Shown here piece by piece: positions 57,550 through 64,000 of a DNA stretch of 64,000 nucleotides; the stretch's first letter is position 1, and the number at the start of each line of letters is the position of its first letter. Location of the stretch: positions 1 to 64,000 of the forward strand of contig DATKNV010000088.1 in assembly GCA_035541215.1 (NCBI GenBank), in the 5' to 3' direction. The DNA comes from DASZHJ01 sp035541215. GTDB lineage: Bacteria; Pseudomonadota; Alphaproteobacteria; ATCC43930; CGMCC-115725. The notes beneath the pieces are model-generated. The model saw only the letters and a list, made by a program, of their open reading frames with translations, did not search any database and was not told the DNA's origin. The position numbers and the translations under genes were made by a program.

Positions 57550-59639
57550 GCCTCGCCGGCTACAGCCTCGCGACCTCTCCGCTGCTGCCGTGGTGGGCGA
57601 TCGGCGTCTTCATGGCGCTCGCGGCGCTCGCCCTCGGCTTCGGCGCAGTCCGGCGCGCGCGCGGCACGCTCTGGCGCCTCCTTGCGACTGCGGTGCTCGC
57701 GGTCATCCTCTCCGACCCCGCCCTCATCCGCGAGGACCGCCAGCCCCAGCGCGACGTGGCCGTGATCGTCGTCGACGACAGCCCGAGCATGCGGATCGGC
57801 GAGCGCCGGCAGTTCGCGGCAACCGCTCTCGATCAGGTGACGGAGAAGCTGAAGGCTCTGCCCGATCTCGATCTCCGTATCGTCCATGCGGGCGCGCCAG
57901 AGGCCGGAGCGGGTCTCGCGGACAATGGCACCCGGCTCTACAACGCGCTCCAGCACGCCTTCGCGGACGTGCCGAAGCAGCGCATCGCCGGCGCCGTCAT
58001 GATCACGGACGGCGAAGTGCATGACATGCCGCCCGCCGACCGTCTCGATTTCCCAGCGCCGCTCCACGCGCTCATAACGGGAAAGCCCGGCGAGGCCGAC
58101 CGGCGGCTCCTCGTCAAGGCCGCGCCGAGCTTCGGTCTCGTCGGCAAGGAGGTCGCGGTGACGCTCCGCGTCGACGATCTCCCGGACACCGGCCGTTCGC
58201 AGGGGCAAGCACGCGTCACCATCCGCAAGGACGGCGGCCAGCCGAGGATCCTCACCGTGCCCATCGGCCGCGACACCGAGGTCCGCATCCCCATCGACCA
58301 CGGCGGCCCCAACGTCGTGGAGATCGAGGCCGAGCGCGGGCCCCAGGAGCTCACGCTCGAGAACAACCGCGCGGCCTTCGTGGTGAACGGCGTGCGCGAC
58401 CGGCTCAAGGTGCTGCTGGTGAGCGGCGAGCCGCATCAAGGCGAGCGCACCTGGCGCAACATCCTGAAATCCGACCCCTCGGTCGACCTCATCCATTTCA
58501 CCATTCTGCGCCCACCGGAGAAGCAGGACGGCACGCCCATCCGCGAGCTCTCGCTGATCGCCTTCCCGATCCGCGAGCTCTTCGACGTGAAGCTCGAGGA
58601 GTTCGATCTCATCATCTTCGACGATTACCAGCGCCGCGGCGTGCTGCCGATGTCTTATCTCGACAACATCGTGCGCTTCGTGCGGAAGGGCGGCGCCTTC
58701 CTCGAGGCCTCGGGGCCGGGCGTGAGCCCGGCCTTCAGCCTCTATCGCACGCCGCTCGGCGCAATCCTTCCGGCGGAGCCGACGGGCCAGGTCTACGAGC
58801 AGGGATTCAAGCCGCGCGTCAGCGAGCAGGGCCTGCGCCATCCCGTCACCGCCGATCTTGCCGGCGGCACCGGCGTCGATGCCAAGGACCCGCGCTGGGG
58901 CCGCTGGTTCCGCAGCGTCGACGCCACGCCCAAGGAAGGCGTGCCCGTGATGATCAGCGGCAACGACCGGCCGCTCCTGGTGCTGAGCCGCGCCGGCGAG
59001 GGCCGCGTGGCGCAGTTACTCTCGGATCAGATGTGGCTTTGGACGCGCGGCTTCGAGGGCGGCGGCCCGCAGGCGGAGCTGCTGCGGCGTCTCGTCTATT
59101 GGCTCATGAAGGAGCCCGACCTCGAGGAGAATGCGCTGAGCGCGCGCGTCGAGGGCAACCGGCTGCTGATCGCGCGGCAATCCCTCGAGAAGGACGACCG
59201 CCCCGTGCAGGTGACGGGCCCCGACGGCGTCATGCGCGTGGTGCCGCTCACGCCCGAGAGCGGCGGCCGCAGTGTCGCCACCGTGCCGATCGAGGAGAGC
59301 GGCCTCTACCGCATCACCGACGGCAGCCGTACCGCGCTCGCGGCTGCGGGCGCCCTCAACCCCATCGAGATGTCGGACGTGCGCGCGACCGACGAGAAAC
59401 TCTCGCCCGCGATTGCCGCGACCGGCGGCGGCATCTACTGGGTCGGGCCCGGCTCAATCCCCGATGTCCGCCGCGTCGAGCCCGGGCGCAGTGCCTCCGG
59501 CCGGAGCTGGATGGGCTTCCGCGCCAACGGCGACTACATCGTGACGGGCGTCCACGAGACGCCGTTGGTGCCGGGAATCCTCGCGCTGCTGCTGGCGCTC
59601 GGCGCCTTCATCGCCGCTTGGCGCCGCGAGGGGCGGTAG
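57546..59639 (+). CDS. VWA/glutamine-amidotransferase-like membrane protein
   Basis: The 697-residue protein has two N-terminal helices (about 15-33 and 40-56), a VWA-like region with the MIDAS motif VIVVDDSPSMRIGE, and a beta-rich middle. A glutamine-amidotransferase-fold segment follows (VLLVSGEPHQGERTWRNILKSDPSVDLIHFTILRP, LIIFDDYQRRGVLP, VRKGGAFLEASGPG) without the usual Cys/His pair. A C-terminal helix PLVPGILALLLALGAFIAAW ends near residue 690. It completes the moxR-DUF58-DUF4159 operon. The last 32 bp overlap the convergent LysR gene. Confidence 0.87.
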   Translation: MSLAGYSLATSPLLPWWAIGVFMALAALALGFGAVRRARGTLWRLLATAVLAVILSDPALIREDRQPQRDVAVIVVDDSPSMRIGERRQFAATALDQVTEKLKALPDLDLRIVHAGAPEAGAGLADNGTRLYNALQHAFADVPKQRIAGAVMITDGEVHDMPPADRLDFPAPLHALITGKPGEADRRLLVKAAPSFGLVGKEVAVTLRVDDLPDTGRSQGQARVTIRKDGGQPRILTVPIGRDTEVRIPIDHGGPNVVEIEAERGPQELTLENNRAAFVVNGVRDRLKVLLVSGEPHQGERTWRNILKSDPSVDLIHFTILRPPEKQDGTPIRELSLIAFPIRELFDVKLEEFDLIIFDDYQRRGVLPMSYLDNIVRFVRKGGAFLEASGPGVSPAFSLYRTPLGAILPAEPTGQVYEQGFKPRVSEQGLRHPVTADLAGGTGVDAKDPRWGRWFRSVDATPKEGVPVMISGNDRPLLVLSRAGEGRVAQLLSDQMWLWTRGFEGGGPQAELLRRLVYWLMKEPDLEENALSARVEGNRLLIARQSLEKDDRPVQVTGPDGVMRVVPLTPESGGRSVATVPIEESGLYRITDGSRTALAAAGALNPIEMSDVRATDEKLSPAIAATGGGIYWVGPGSIPDVRRVEPGRSASGRSWMGFRANGDYIVTGVHETPLVPGILALLLALGAFIAAWRREGR

Positions 59640-60519
59640 CTCGCCGCGCGGCTTCCGCCAGTATCCAGGCGCGGAAGGCCTTCACCTTCGACAGCGGCGC
59701 GGCGGCGCGGGGGTAGACCAGGTAATAGGCGGTCGTCGGCGGCACGCGCTCGGGAAAGAGGCGGACGAGGCGGCGCGCGTCGAGATCGGGCGCGACCATC
59801 TCGCCCCGCGCAAGCGCGACGCCGAGCCCCTCGACCGCCGCCTGGAGCATCAGCGTCTCGTCGCTGAAGATCGGCCCGTGCCGCGGCTCGCCGCGCGCCA
59901 ATCCCATGGCGCGGAACCATGGCGTCCAAGGCTGGCGCTCGCTCCGCAGCAGAACGCAGCGCTCGAGCTCCGCCGGCCGGCGCGGCAGCGCGCCCCCGTC
60001 GAGGCGCGGGCTTGCGACCGGAAAGACCTCCTCGTCGAAGAGCTTCTCCGCGACGACTCCGGGCCAGCCGCCCGTGCCGATGCGGATCGCGAGATCGACG
60101 CCGTCGCGGCCGAATTCCGCGAGCGCGTGGCTCGCGCGGATGTCGATGTCGAATTCGGGATGCGCGGCGTGGAAGCGCGCAAGCCGCGGGATGAGCCAGA
60201 GCGAGGCGAAAGACGGGAGCAAGCTTACCGTCAGCAGCTGCGGATCGCGCGGGCCCGCGACCTCCGCCACGCTCTCCGCGAGCTCGGCGAGGACGCCGCG
60301 GACGCGGCTTCCGAACTGCTGGCCTGCCTCGGTGAGGAAGAGCCTCTTGCCCTCGCGGCGGAAGAGCGGCACTCCCAGCTGCGCCTCCAGTGCCTTCATC
60401 TGGTGGCTGATCGCGCCAGGCGTGAGGTGGAGCTCCTCCGCTGCGCGCGTGAAGCTCAGATGCCGCGCCGCCGCCTCGAAGGCGCGCAGTGCCGCGAAGG
60501 GCGGCAGATGCAAGGCCAT
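59608..60519 (-). CDS. LysR-family (GcvA-like) regulator
   Basis: The 303-residue regulator has the N-terminal winged helix LPPFAALRAFEAAARHLSFTRAAEELHLTPGAISHQMKALEAQLGVPLFRREGKRLFLTEAGQQF, a close match to the GcvA subgroup. The periplasmic-binding-like effector domain runs LTVSLLPSFASLWLIPRLARFHAAHPEFDIDIRASHALAEFGRDGVDLAIRIGTGGWPG. Effector unknown. It diverges from the GST gene, which is its likely target; the dyad at 60551-60569 lies between them. Confidence 0.92.
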   Translation of the reverse strand: MALHLPPFAALRAFEAAARHLSFTRAAEELHLTPGAISHQMKALEAQLGVPLFRREGKRLFLTEAGQQFGSRVRGVLAELAESVAEVAGPRDPQLLTVSLLPSFASLWLIPRLARFHAAHPEFDIDIRASHALAEFGRDGVDLAIRIGTGGWPGVVAEKLFDEEVFPVASPRLDGGALPRRPAELERCVLLRSERQPWTPWFRAMGLARGEPRHGPIFSDETLMLQAAVEGLGVALARGEMVAPDLDARRLVRLFPERVPPTTAYYLVYPRAAAPLSKVKAFRAWILAEAARRATAPRGAKRR

Positions 60520-60550
60520 GCCCTAGCGTTAATATAATTCACTCATCGCG

Positions 60551-60569
60551 TCAAAAGACTTCGTTTTGA
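60551..60569. promoter_or_regulatory. Inverted repeat, candidate LysR operator
   Basis: TCAAAA-GACTTCG-TTTTGA, a perfect 6-bp dyad with a 7-bp centre, lies in the 111-bp region between the divergent LysR and GST genes. Position and the AT-rich dyad form fit a LysR recognition site; the nearby TAATATAATT could be a promoter element. Confidence 0.5.
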
Positions 60570-60630
60570 AGCGTTATTTTCCGTGGCTATCCTGTAACCC
60601 GGTTCGTGAAGCTTCCTCACGAGGTCGCTC

Positions 60631-61272
60631 GTGCTTCGGCTCTACAATTTCCAGGGCTCGGGAAACTCCTACAAGCTGCGGCTGCTGCTGACGCAGCTCG
60701 GGCAGCCCTTCGAGCGCATCGACATCGACCTGCTCGGCGGCGAGACCGCGAGCCCGCGCTTCCGCGCGCGCAATCCACTGGGCCAGACGCCCTTCGTCGA
60801 GTTCGATGACGGCCGCGTGCTCGCGGAGTCGAACACGATCCTCTGGCACCTTGCAGAGGGCACGCCCTATCTCTCGACCGATCCCTGGACGCGGGCGCTC
60901 ACGATGCAATGGATGAGCTTCGAGCAATACCGGCTCGAGCCCAATATCGGAACGCCCCGCTTCTGGATCAAATACGCCGGAGCCGCGGATGTGCGCCGCG
61001 AGCAGATCGCGGAGAAGCAGAAGGCCGGAAATGTCGCGCTCGCCATCCTCGACGCCCATCTCGCGCGCGAGCCCTTCGTTGCGGGCGGACGCTACGGCAT
61101 CGCGGACGTCTCGCTCTACGCCTACAGCCACATCGCCGAGGAGGGCGGCTACGACCTCGCGCCCTATCGCGCACTCCGTGCCTGGTTCGAGCGGGTGCGC
61201 GCGGAGCCCCGCCACGTCACCTTCGAGGCCGAGCTCGGCCGCGTCATTCCCTGGCCGGAGGCCCGCCGATGA
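60631..61272 (+). CDS. Glutathione S-transferase family protein
   Basis: The 213-residue protein has a thioredoxin-fold N-terminus with LYNFQGSGNSYKLRLLLTQLG (Ser near the active site), NPLGQTPFVEF with the cis-proline and LAESNTILWHLAEGTPYL for glutathione contact. The helical domain has FVAGGRYGIADVSLYAYSHIAEEGGYDLAPYRALRAWFERV. GTG 60631 is the likely start; the frame has no earlier good codon. It overlaps the PNPOx-fold gene by 4 bp and is probably controlled by the divergent LysR protein. Confidence 0.88.
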   Translation: MLRLYNFQGSGNSYKLRLLLTQLGQPFERIDIDLLGGETASPRFRARNPLGQTPFVEFDDGRVLAESNTILWHLAEGTPYLSTDPWTRALTMQWMSFEQYRLEPNIGTPRFWIKYAGAADVRREQIAEKQKAGNVALAILDAHLAREPFVAGGRYGIADVSLYAYSHIAEEGGYDLAPYRALRAWFERVRAEPRHVTFEAELGRVIPWPEARR

Positions 61273-61877
61273 CTCGCGCTTTCACGCGCCTCGCCTTCAC
61301 CGAGACCGTCAAGGAGGCGCAACGCCGGAACGGCACGCGCCGCAACGGAGAGCGGCTCGAGAATCATCCCGCCGCGAACGATGTGCTGACGCAAGACCTC
61401 GTCCGCTTCATCGCCGAGCGGGACAGTTTCTTCCTAGCCACCGCGAACCATGAGGGCTGGCCCTACCTGCAGCACCGCGGCGGCCCGCCGGGCTTTCTGC
61501 AGGTGCTCGACGAGCGCACCCTCGCCTTCGCGGATTTCGAGGGCAATAAGCAATATCTGAGCGTCGGCAATCTCGCCGAGAACGATAGGGTGTGCCTCTT
61601 CCTGATGGATTGGGCGAACCAGCGCCGCCTCAAGATCTGGGGCCGCGCGACGGTCGTGGAGGACGCGACCTTCGTCGCGGCGATGATGCCCGAGAATTAT
61701 GACGCGAAGCCCGAGCGCGCGGTCCGCATCCACGTCGAGGCCTGGGACCTCAACTGCAACCAGCACATTACCCGGCGCTTCAGCGAGCGCGAGCTCGCGC
61801 CTGTGGTGGCTCACTACCGCGCGCGGATCGCGGAATTGGAGGCGAAGCTGGAGGCGGCGGGGGTATCGGCGACCTGA
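61269..61877 (+). CDS. Pyridoxamine 5'-phosphate oxidase-fold protein
   Basis: The 202-residue protein of the split-barrel flavin-binding fold shows FIAERDSFFLATANHEGWPYLQHRGGPPGFLQVLDERTLAFADFEGNKQYLSVGNLAENDRVCLFLMDWANQRRLKIWGRATVVED. The RLKIWGRA and QYLSVGNL segments are the usual phosphate- and flavin-contacting strands. Members of this subgroup reduce flavins, heme products or other small compounds; specificity unknown. A C-terminal coiled helix (YRARIAELEAKLEAAG) may dimerise. ATG overlaps the GST stop. Confidence 0.88.
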   Translation: MTRAFTRLAFTETVKEAQRRNGTRRNGERLENHPAANDVLTQDLVRFIAERDSFFLATANHEGWPYLQHRGGPPGFLQVLDERTLAFADFEGNKQYLSVGNLAENDRVCLFLMDWANQRRLKIWGRATVVEDATFVAAMMPENYDAKPERAVRIHVEAWDLNCNQHITRRFSERELAPVVAHYRARIAELEAKLEAAGVSAT

Positions 61878-61883
61878 CGAGAC

Positions 61884-63158
61884 TCAGAGCATCCGAAGGC
61901 GATGCCGCCGCTGGCGCGCGACGAGGAAGCCCACGAGAGCGAGATTCATCAAGTTGAAGACGAGACCAACGCCGAAGGCCGGTGCGTAGAAGCCCACGCG
62001 ATCATAGATCGCGCCCGCGAGCCAGCCGCCTGCGGCCATGCCGGAGCCGCTGAAGACGAAGAAGGTGGGAATGCGCTTTCCAGCCTCCGCCGCCGGGAAG
62101 AGATCACGGATCGCGAGAACGTAGGCGGGAATGAGGCCGCTGAAGCCGAAGCCGAATCCGGCGGAGACCACGAAAAGGCCGACCTCGTCCTGCGTCACCA
62201 GGAATGCCGCCATGGCCGCCGCCTGGCAGGCGGAAGCCGCCAATATCGTCCTCAGGCCGCCGATCCGATCGGAGATCAGCCCCCAGACCTGACGGCTGAC
62301 GAAGGCGCAGCCCAGCAGCAGCGAGAGCATGAGGGCGCCGCGTACCGGGGCGATACCGAGGTCGCCGCAGAACGCCACGAGATGGCCCTGAGGCATCGCC
62401 ATCGGGACACAGCACATGAATCCCGCCGCCGCCAGGAGCGCGAGCGCGAGATTGGCATTGAGGCCAAGCACCGGCTTCCCCGCGACCGGACCGTGCGCGA
62501 CAGCGCCAAGCGGCGCGGTGTCCGGCGGCGCGCGCAGCACTAGGCCAGCCGCCGGGACGACGATGGCGACCTCGAGAAGCGCGAAGAGCGCCATGGTTTG
62601 CCGCCAGCCGAGCTCCGCGATTCCCCGCTCGAAGATCGCGGGCCAGAGTACGCCCGCGATGTATTGGCCGCTCGAGATCAGCGCCAAGGCGGTGCCGCGG
62701 CGGCGATCGAACCAGCGGCTCACATAGACGTAGAGCGGCGCATTGATCCCGGCGTTTCCGATGAGGCCGATCAGCAGGCCGTGGCCGAGATAGAGGGCGA
62801 AGGCGCCGCCGAGCGTCGAGACGACGAGGCCCGCTCCGATCATCGAGGCGCCGAACATCACCGTCCATCGCGCGCCGATGCGCTCGGCGACGCGGCCCAT
62901 CGCGAAGCCTCCGAGGGCGGTGCCGAGCCAGGCGAGCGAATAGGCGAGCGCGGGGACGGAGCGCTCGCCCCCGAGCGCCTTGGCAATGGGCTGCAGGCCG
63001 ACGACGGCGACGAGCGGCGCGCCGAAGGAGAGCGACATGATGCCGAGCACGGTCGCCGCAACGATCCAGGAGGTCCTGCTTTCGACGCTCTGCGGCCGCG
63101 TGCCGATCCCCGCGGAGGCGGCGATCTCAGCGTCGCGTCCGGAAGCGGCTAGGGACAT
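61884..63158 (-). CDS. MFS transporter (monocarboxylate/oxalate-type)
   Basis: The 424-residue 12-helix transporter has RVAERIGARWTVMFGASMIGAGLVVST as the loop 2-3 motif, YVSRWFDRRRGTALALISSGQYIAGVLWPAIFERGIAELGWRQTM in helices 4-6 and ISDRIGGLRTILAAS in the second half. The helix 4-6 pattern and length are typical of the oxalate/formate and monocarboxylate-porter-like groups. ATG 63158 (MSLAASGRDAEIA) is used; earlier in-frame sequence is unlike the family. It diverges from psd across 204 bp. Confidence 0.88.
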   Translation of the reverse strand: MSLAASGRDAEIAASAGIGTRPQSVESRTSWIVAATVLGIMSLSFGAPLVAVVGLQPIAKALGGERSVPALAYSLAWLGTALGGFAMGRVAERIGARWTVMFGASMIGAGLVVSTLGGAFALYLGHGLLIGLIGNAGINAPLYVYVSRWFDRRRGTALALISSGQYIAGVLWPAIFERGIAELGWRQTMALFALLEVAIVVPAAGLVLRAPPDTAPLGAVAHGPVAGKPVLGLNANLALALLAAAGFMCCVPMAMPQGHLVAFCGDLGIAPVRGALMLSLLLGCAFVSRQVWGLISDRIGGLRTILAASACQAAAMAAFLVTQDEVGLFVVSAGFGFGFSGLIPAYVLAIRDLFPAAEAGKRIPTFFVFSGSGMAAGGWLAGAIYDRVGFYAPAFGVGLVFNLMNLALVGFLVARQRRHRLRML

Positions 63159-63362
63159 CTGCGCCTCGAGCGAGTGGGCCGGCGGCGGCCCAATCGGGGC
63201 GCCGCAGCCAAAAGACCGCAACCCCCCGGGTTTCGCAAGGCTTCGGGCAGGGGAGACGGCGCATGACTGCCTTGCCAGTGGGCGAAATCCGCAATTTCCG
63301 CTAAGGTGCGCCGCCGCCAGGCCCTTAGGGCCGCGCATTCGCTGGAACTTTTGCCATTGGGC

Positions 63363-64000
63363 ATGCTGAGATCGGTCCTTGCCCCCGTCCATCCCGACGG
63401 GTGGCCCTTCATCGCCGCAGCGCTCTTCCTAGCGTTCATCCTCTTTTTGGTGGGATGGGCGCCGCTTGGGTGGCTTGCCCTGGTGCTGGCGCTCTGGATC
63501 GCCTATTTCTTCCGCGATCCCTGGCGGGTGACGCCGAGCCGGCCCGGCTTGGTGGTGAGTCCCGCCGATGGGATCGTGGTGACTGCGGACCGCGCGCCGC
63601 CGCCCAAGGAGCTCGGGATGGGCGAGGCGCCGATGACGCGGATTGGCATTTTCCTCAACGTCTTCGACGTGCACATGAACCGCATTCCCCTCGCCGGCCG
63701 CATCGCGAAGCTCGCCTACCGCAAGGGCCGCTTCCTCAACGCGAGCCTCGACAAGGCGAGCGAGGAGAACGAGCGCATGGCGATCCGCATCGCCTCGGTC
63801 GAGGGCGCCGAGGTGGCGGTGGTGCAGATCGCGGGGCTGATCGCGCGGCGCATCGTCTGCGACCTCGCGGAGGGACAGGAGGTCGCGACCGGCGAGCGCT
63901 TCGGCCTCATCCGCTTCGGGAGCCGCACGGACGTCTATCTCCCGCCGGAATGGGCGGTGCTGGCGATCCCGGGACAACGCGTCATCGGCGGCGAGACGGT
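63363..64000 (+). CDS. psd: Phosphatidylserine decarboxylase, N-terminal part
   Basis: The frame is open from ATG 63363 to the end of the window, so the stop lies beyond. The visible 212 residues show two N-terminal helices (PFIAAALFLAFILFLVGW, LGWLALVLALWIAYFF), RDPWRVTPSRPGLVVSPADGIVV, FLNVFDVHMNRIPLAG and RFGSRTDVYLPP. FGS is the self-cleavage site that makes the pyruvoyl cofactor. Family members of this short type act at the inner membrane, forming phosphatidylethanolamine. Only the last few residues should be missing. A phosphatidylserine synthase gene usually follows. Confidence 0.93.
   Translation, partial: MLRSVLAPVHPDGWPFIAAALFLAFILFLVGWAPLGWLALVLALWIAYFFRDPWRVTPSRPGLVVSPADGIVVTADRAPPPKELGMGEAPMTRIGIFLNVFDVHMNRIPLAGRIAKLAYRKGRFLNASLDKASEENERMAIRIASVEGAEVAVVQIAGLIARRIVCDLAEGQEVATGERFGLIRFGSRTDVYLPPEWAVLAIPGQRVIGGET

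Noticed and set aside
1..64000. CRISPR arrays, tRNA/rRNA genes, insertion sequences, prophage
   Set aside because: I saw no regularly spaced repeats, no transposase or integrase motifs, no tRNA cloverleaf and no rRNA-like stretch; a dedicated tRNAscan/Infernal run would be needed to exclude small RNAs.

Overview
The window is a gene-dense, GC-rich stretch of chromosome from an alphaproteobacterium, probably of the Rhodospirillales/Hyphomicrobiales type. This rests on gene content: a PhaR-controlled polyhydroxybutyrate locus, metX-metW, a chorismate mutase-hisC-tyrA operon, DUF1285/DUF6111/CoA-pyrophosphatase/CCA-transferase neighbours, a MucR-like protein and heterotetrameric sarcosine oxidase. 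No rRNA, tRNA, CRISPR array, prophage or insertion sequence is visible. Nearly all the DNA codes for protein. Many genes overlap by 1-8 bp, and several convergent pairs overlap at their 3' ends.

Layout. 1-2697: an orphan C-terminal fragment, a small membrane protein, then chaC, an EamA transporter and a monooxygenase-fold protein. The last three are the tail of a minus-strand operon that starts at 5611 with chorismate mutase, hisC and tyrA (tyrosine/phenylalanine synthesis). 5678-7594: a sigma70-like promoter and metX-metW (methionine). 7602-11143: a methyltransferase diverging from gloB, a glutathione transferase, a DUF985 cupin and a second EamA transporter. 11203-15843: the PHB locus, with phaE-like/phaC/phaA/phaB/ASCH protein on the minus strand and phaR divergent. 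The phaE-like and phaC genes overlap by 188 bp out of frame, and a shared TTGCGYTGCA motif lies upstream of both phaR/phaE and phaA. 15846-17676: a mosaic of palindromes running into the end of a PAS-GGDEF-EAL gene. 17915-19432: an alpha/beta hydrolase and an XRE regulator.

19665-26752: a six-gene hydrogenase-4/complex-I-like membrane complex (hyfB, C, E, F, G, I-like). Its large subunit lacks the Ni-Fe cysteine ligands, and no ferredoxin subunit is encoded next to it. 26870-29989: an alcohol dehydrogenase, DUF6166 protein, GntR regulator, fatty-acid-hydroxylase-family protein and small membrane protein. 30265-31092: an unusual protein joining a MucR-like N-terminus, AT-hooks and a cold-shock-like domain. 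31878-33368: a patatin-like lipoprotein gene broken by one in-frame TAA. 33742-35577: a secreted glycoside hydrolase of the alpha-galactosidase clan.

35585-42968: a minus-strand operon of sarcosine oxidase soxBDAG followed by an SDR, an alpha/beta hydrolase and a cupin. 43764-48152: a chromate-resistance locus, with chrB diverging from a ChrB-C-domain gene, an MFS transporter, chrA and an arsenate-reductase-like protein. The two divergent promoters can be read directly and carry a 10-bp direct repeat that fits a ChrB operator. 48169-52858: an ornithine cyclodeaminase-like enzyme, a membrane protein/winged-helix pair, CCA transferase, DUF6111, CoA pyrophosphatase and DUF1285. 52910-59639: a MoxR-DUF58-BatA/DUF4159-VWA cluster. 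59608-64000: a LysR regulator divergent from a GST and a PNPOx-fold protein, an MFS transporter, and the start of phosphatidylserine decarboxylase.
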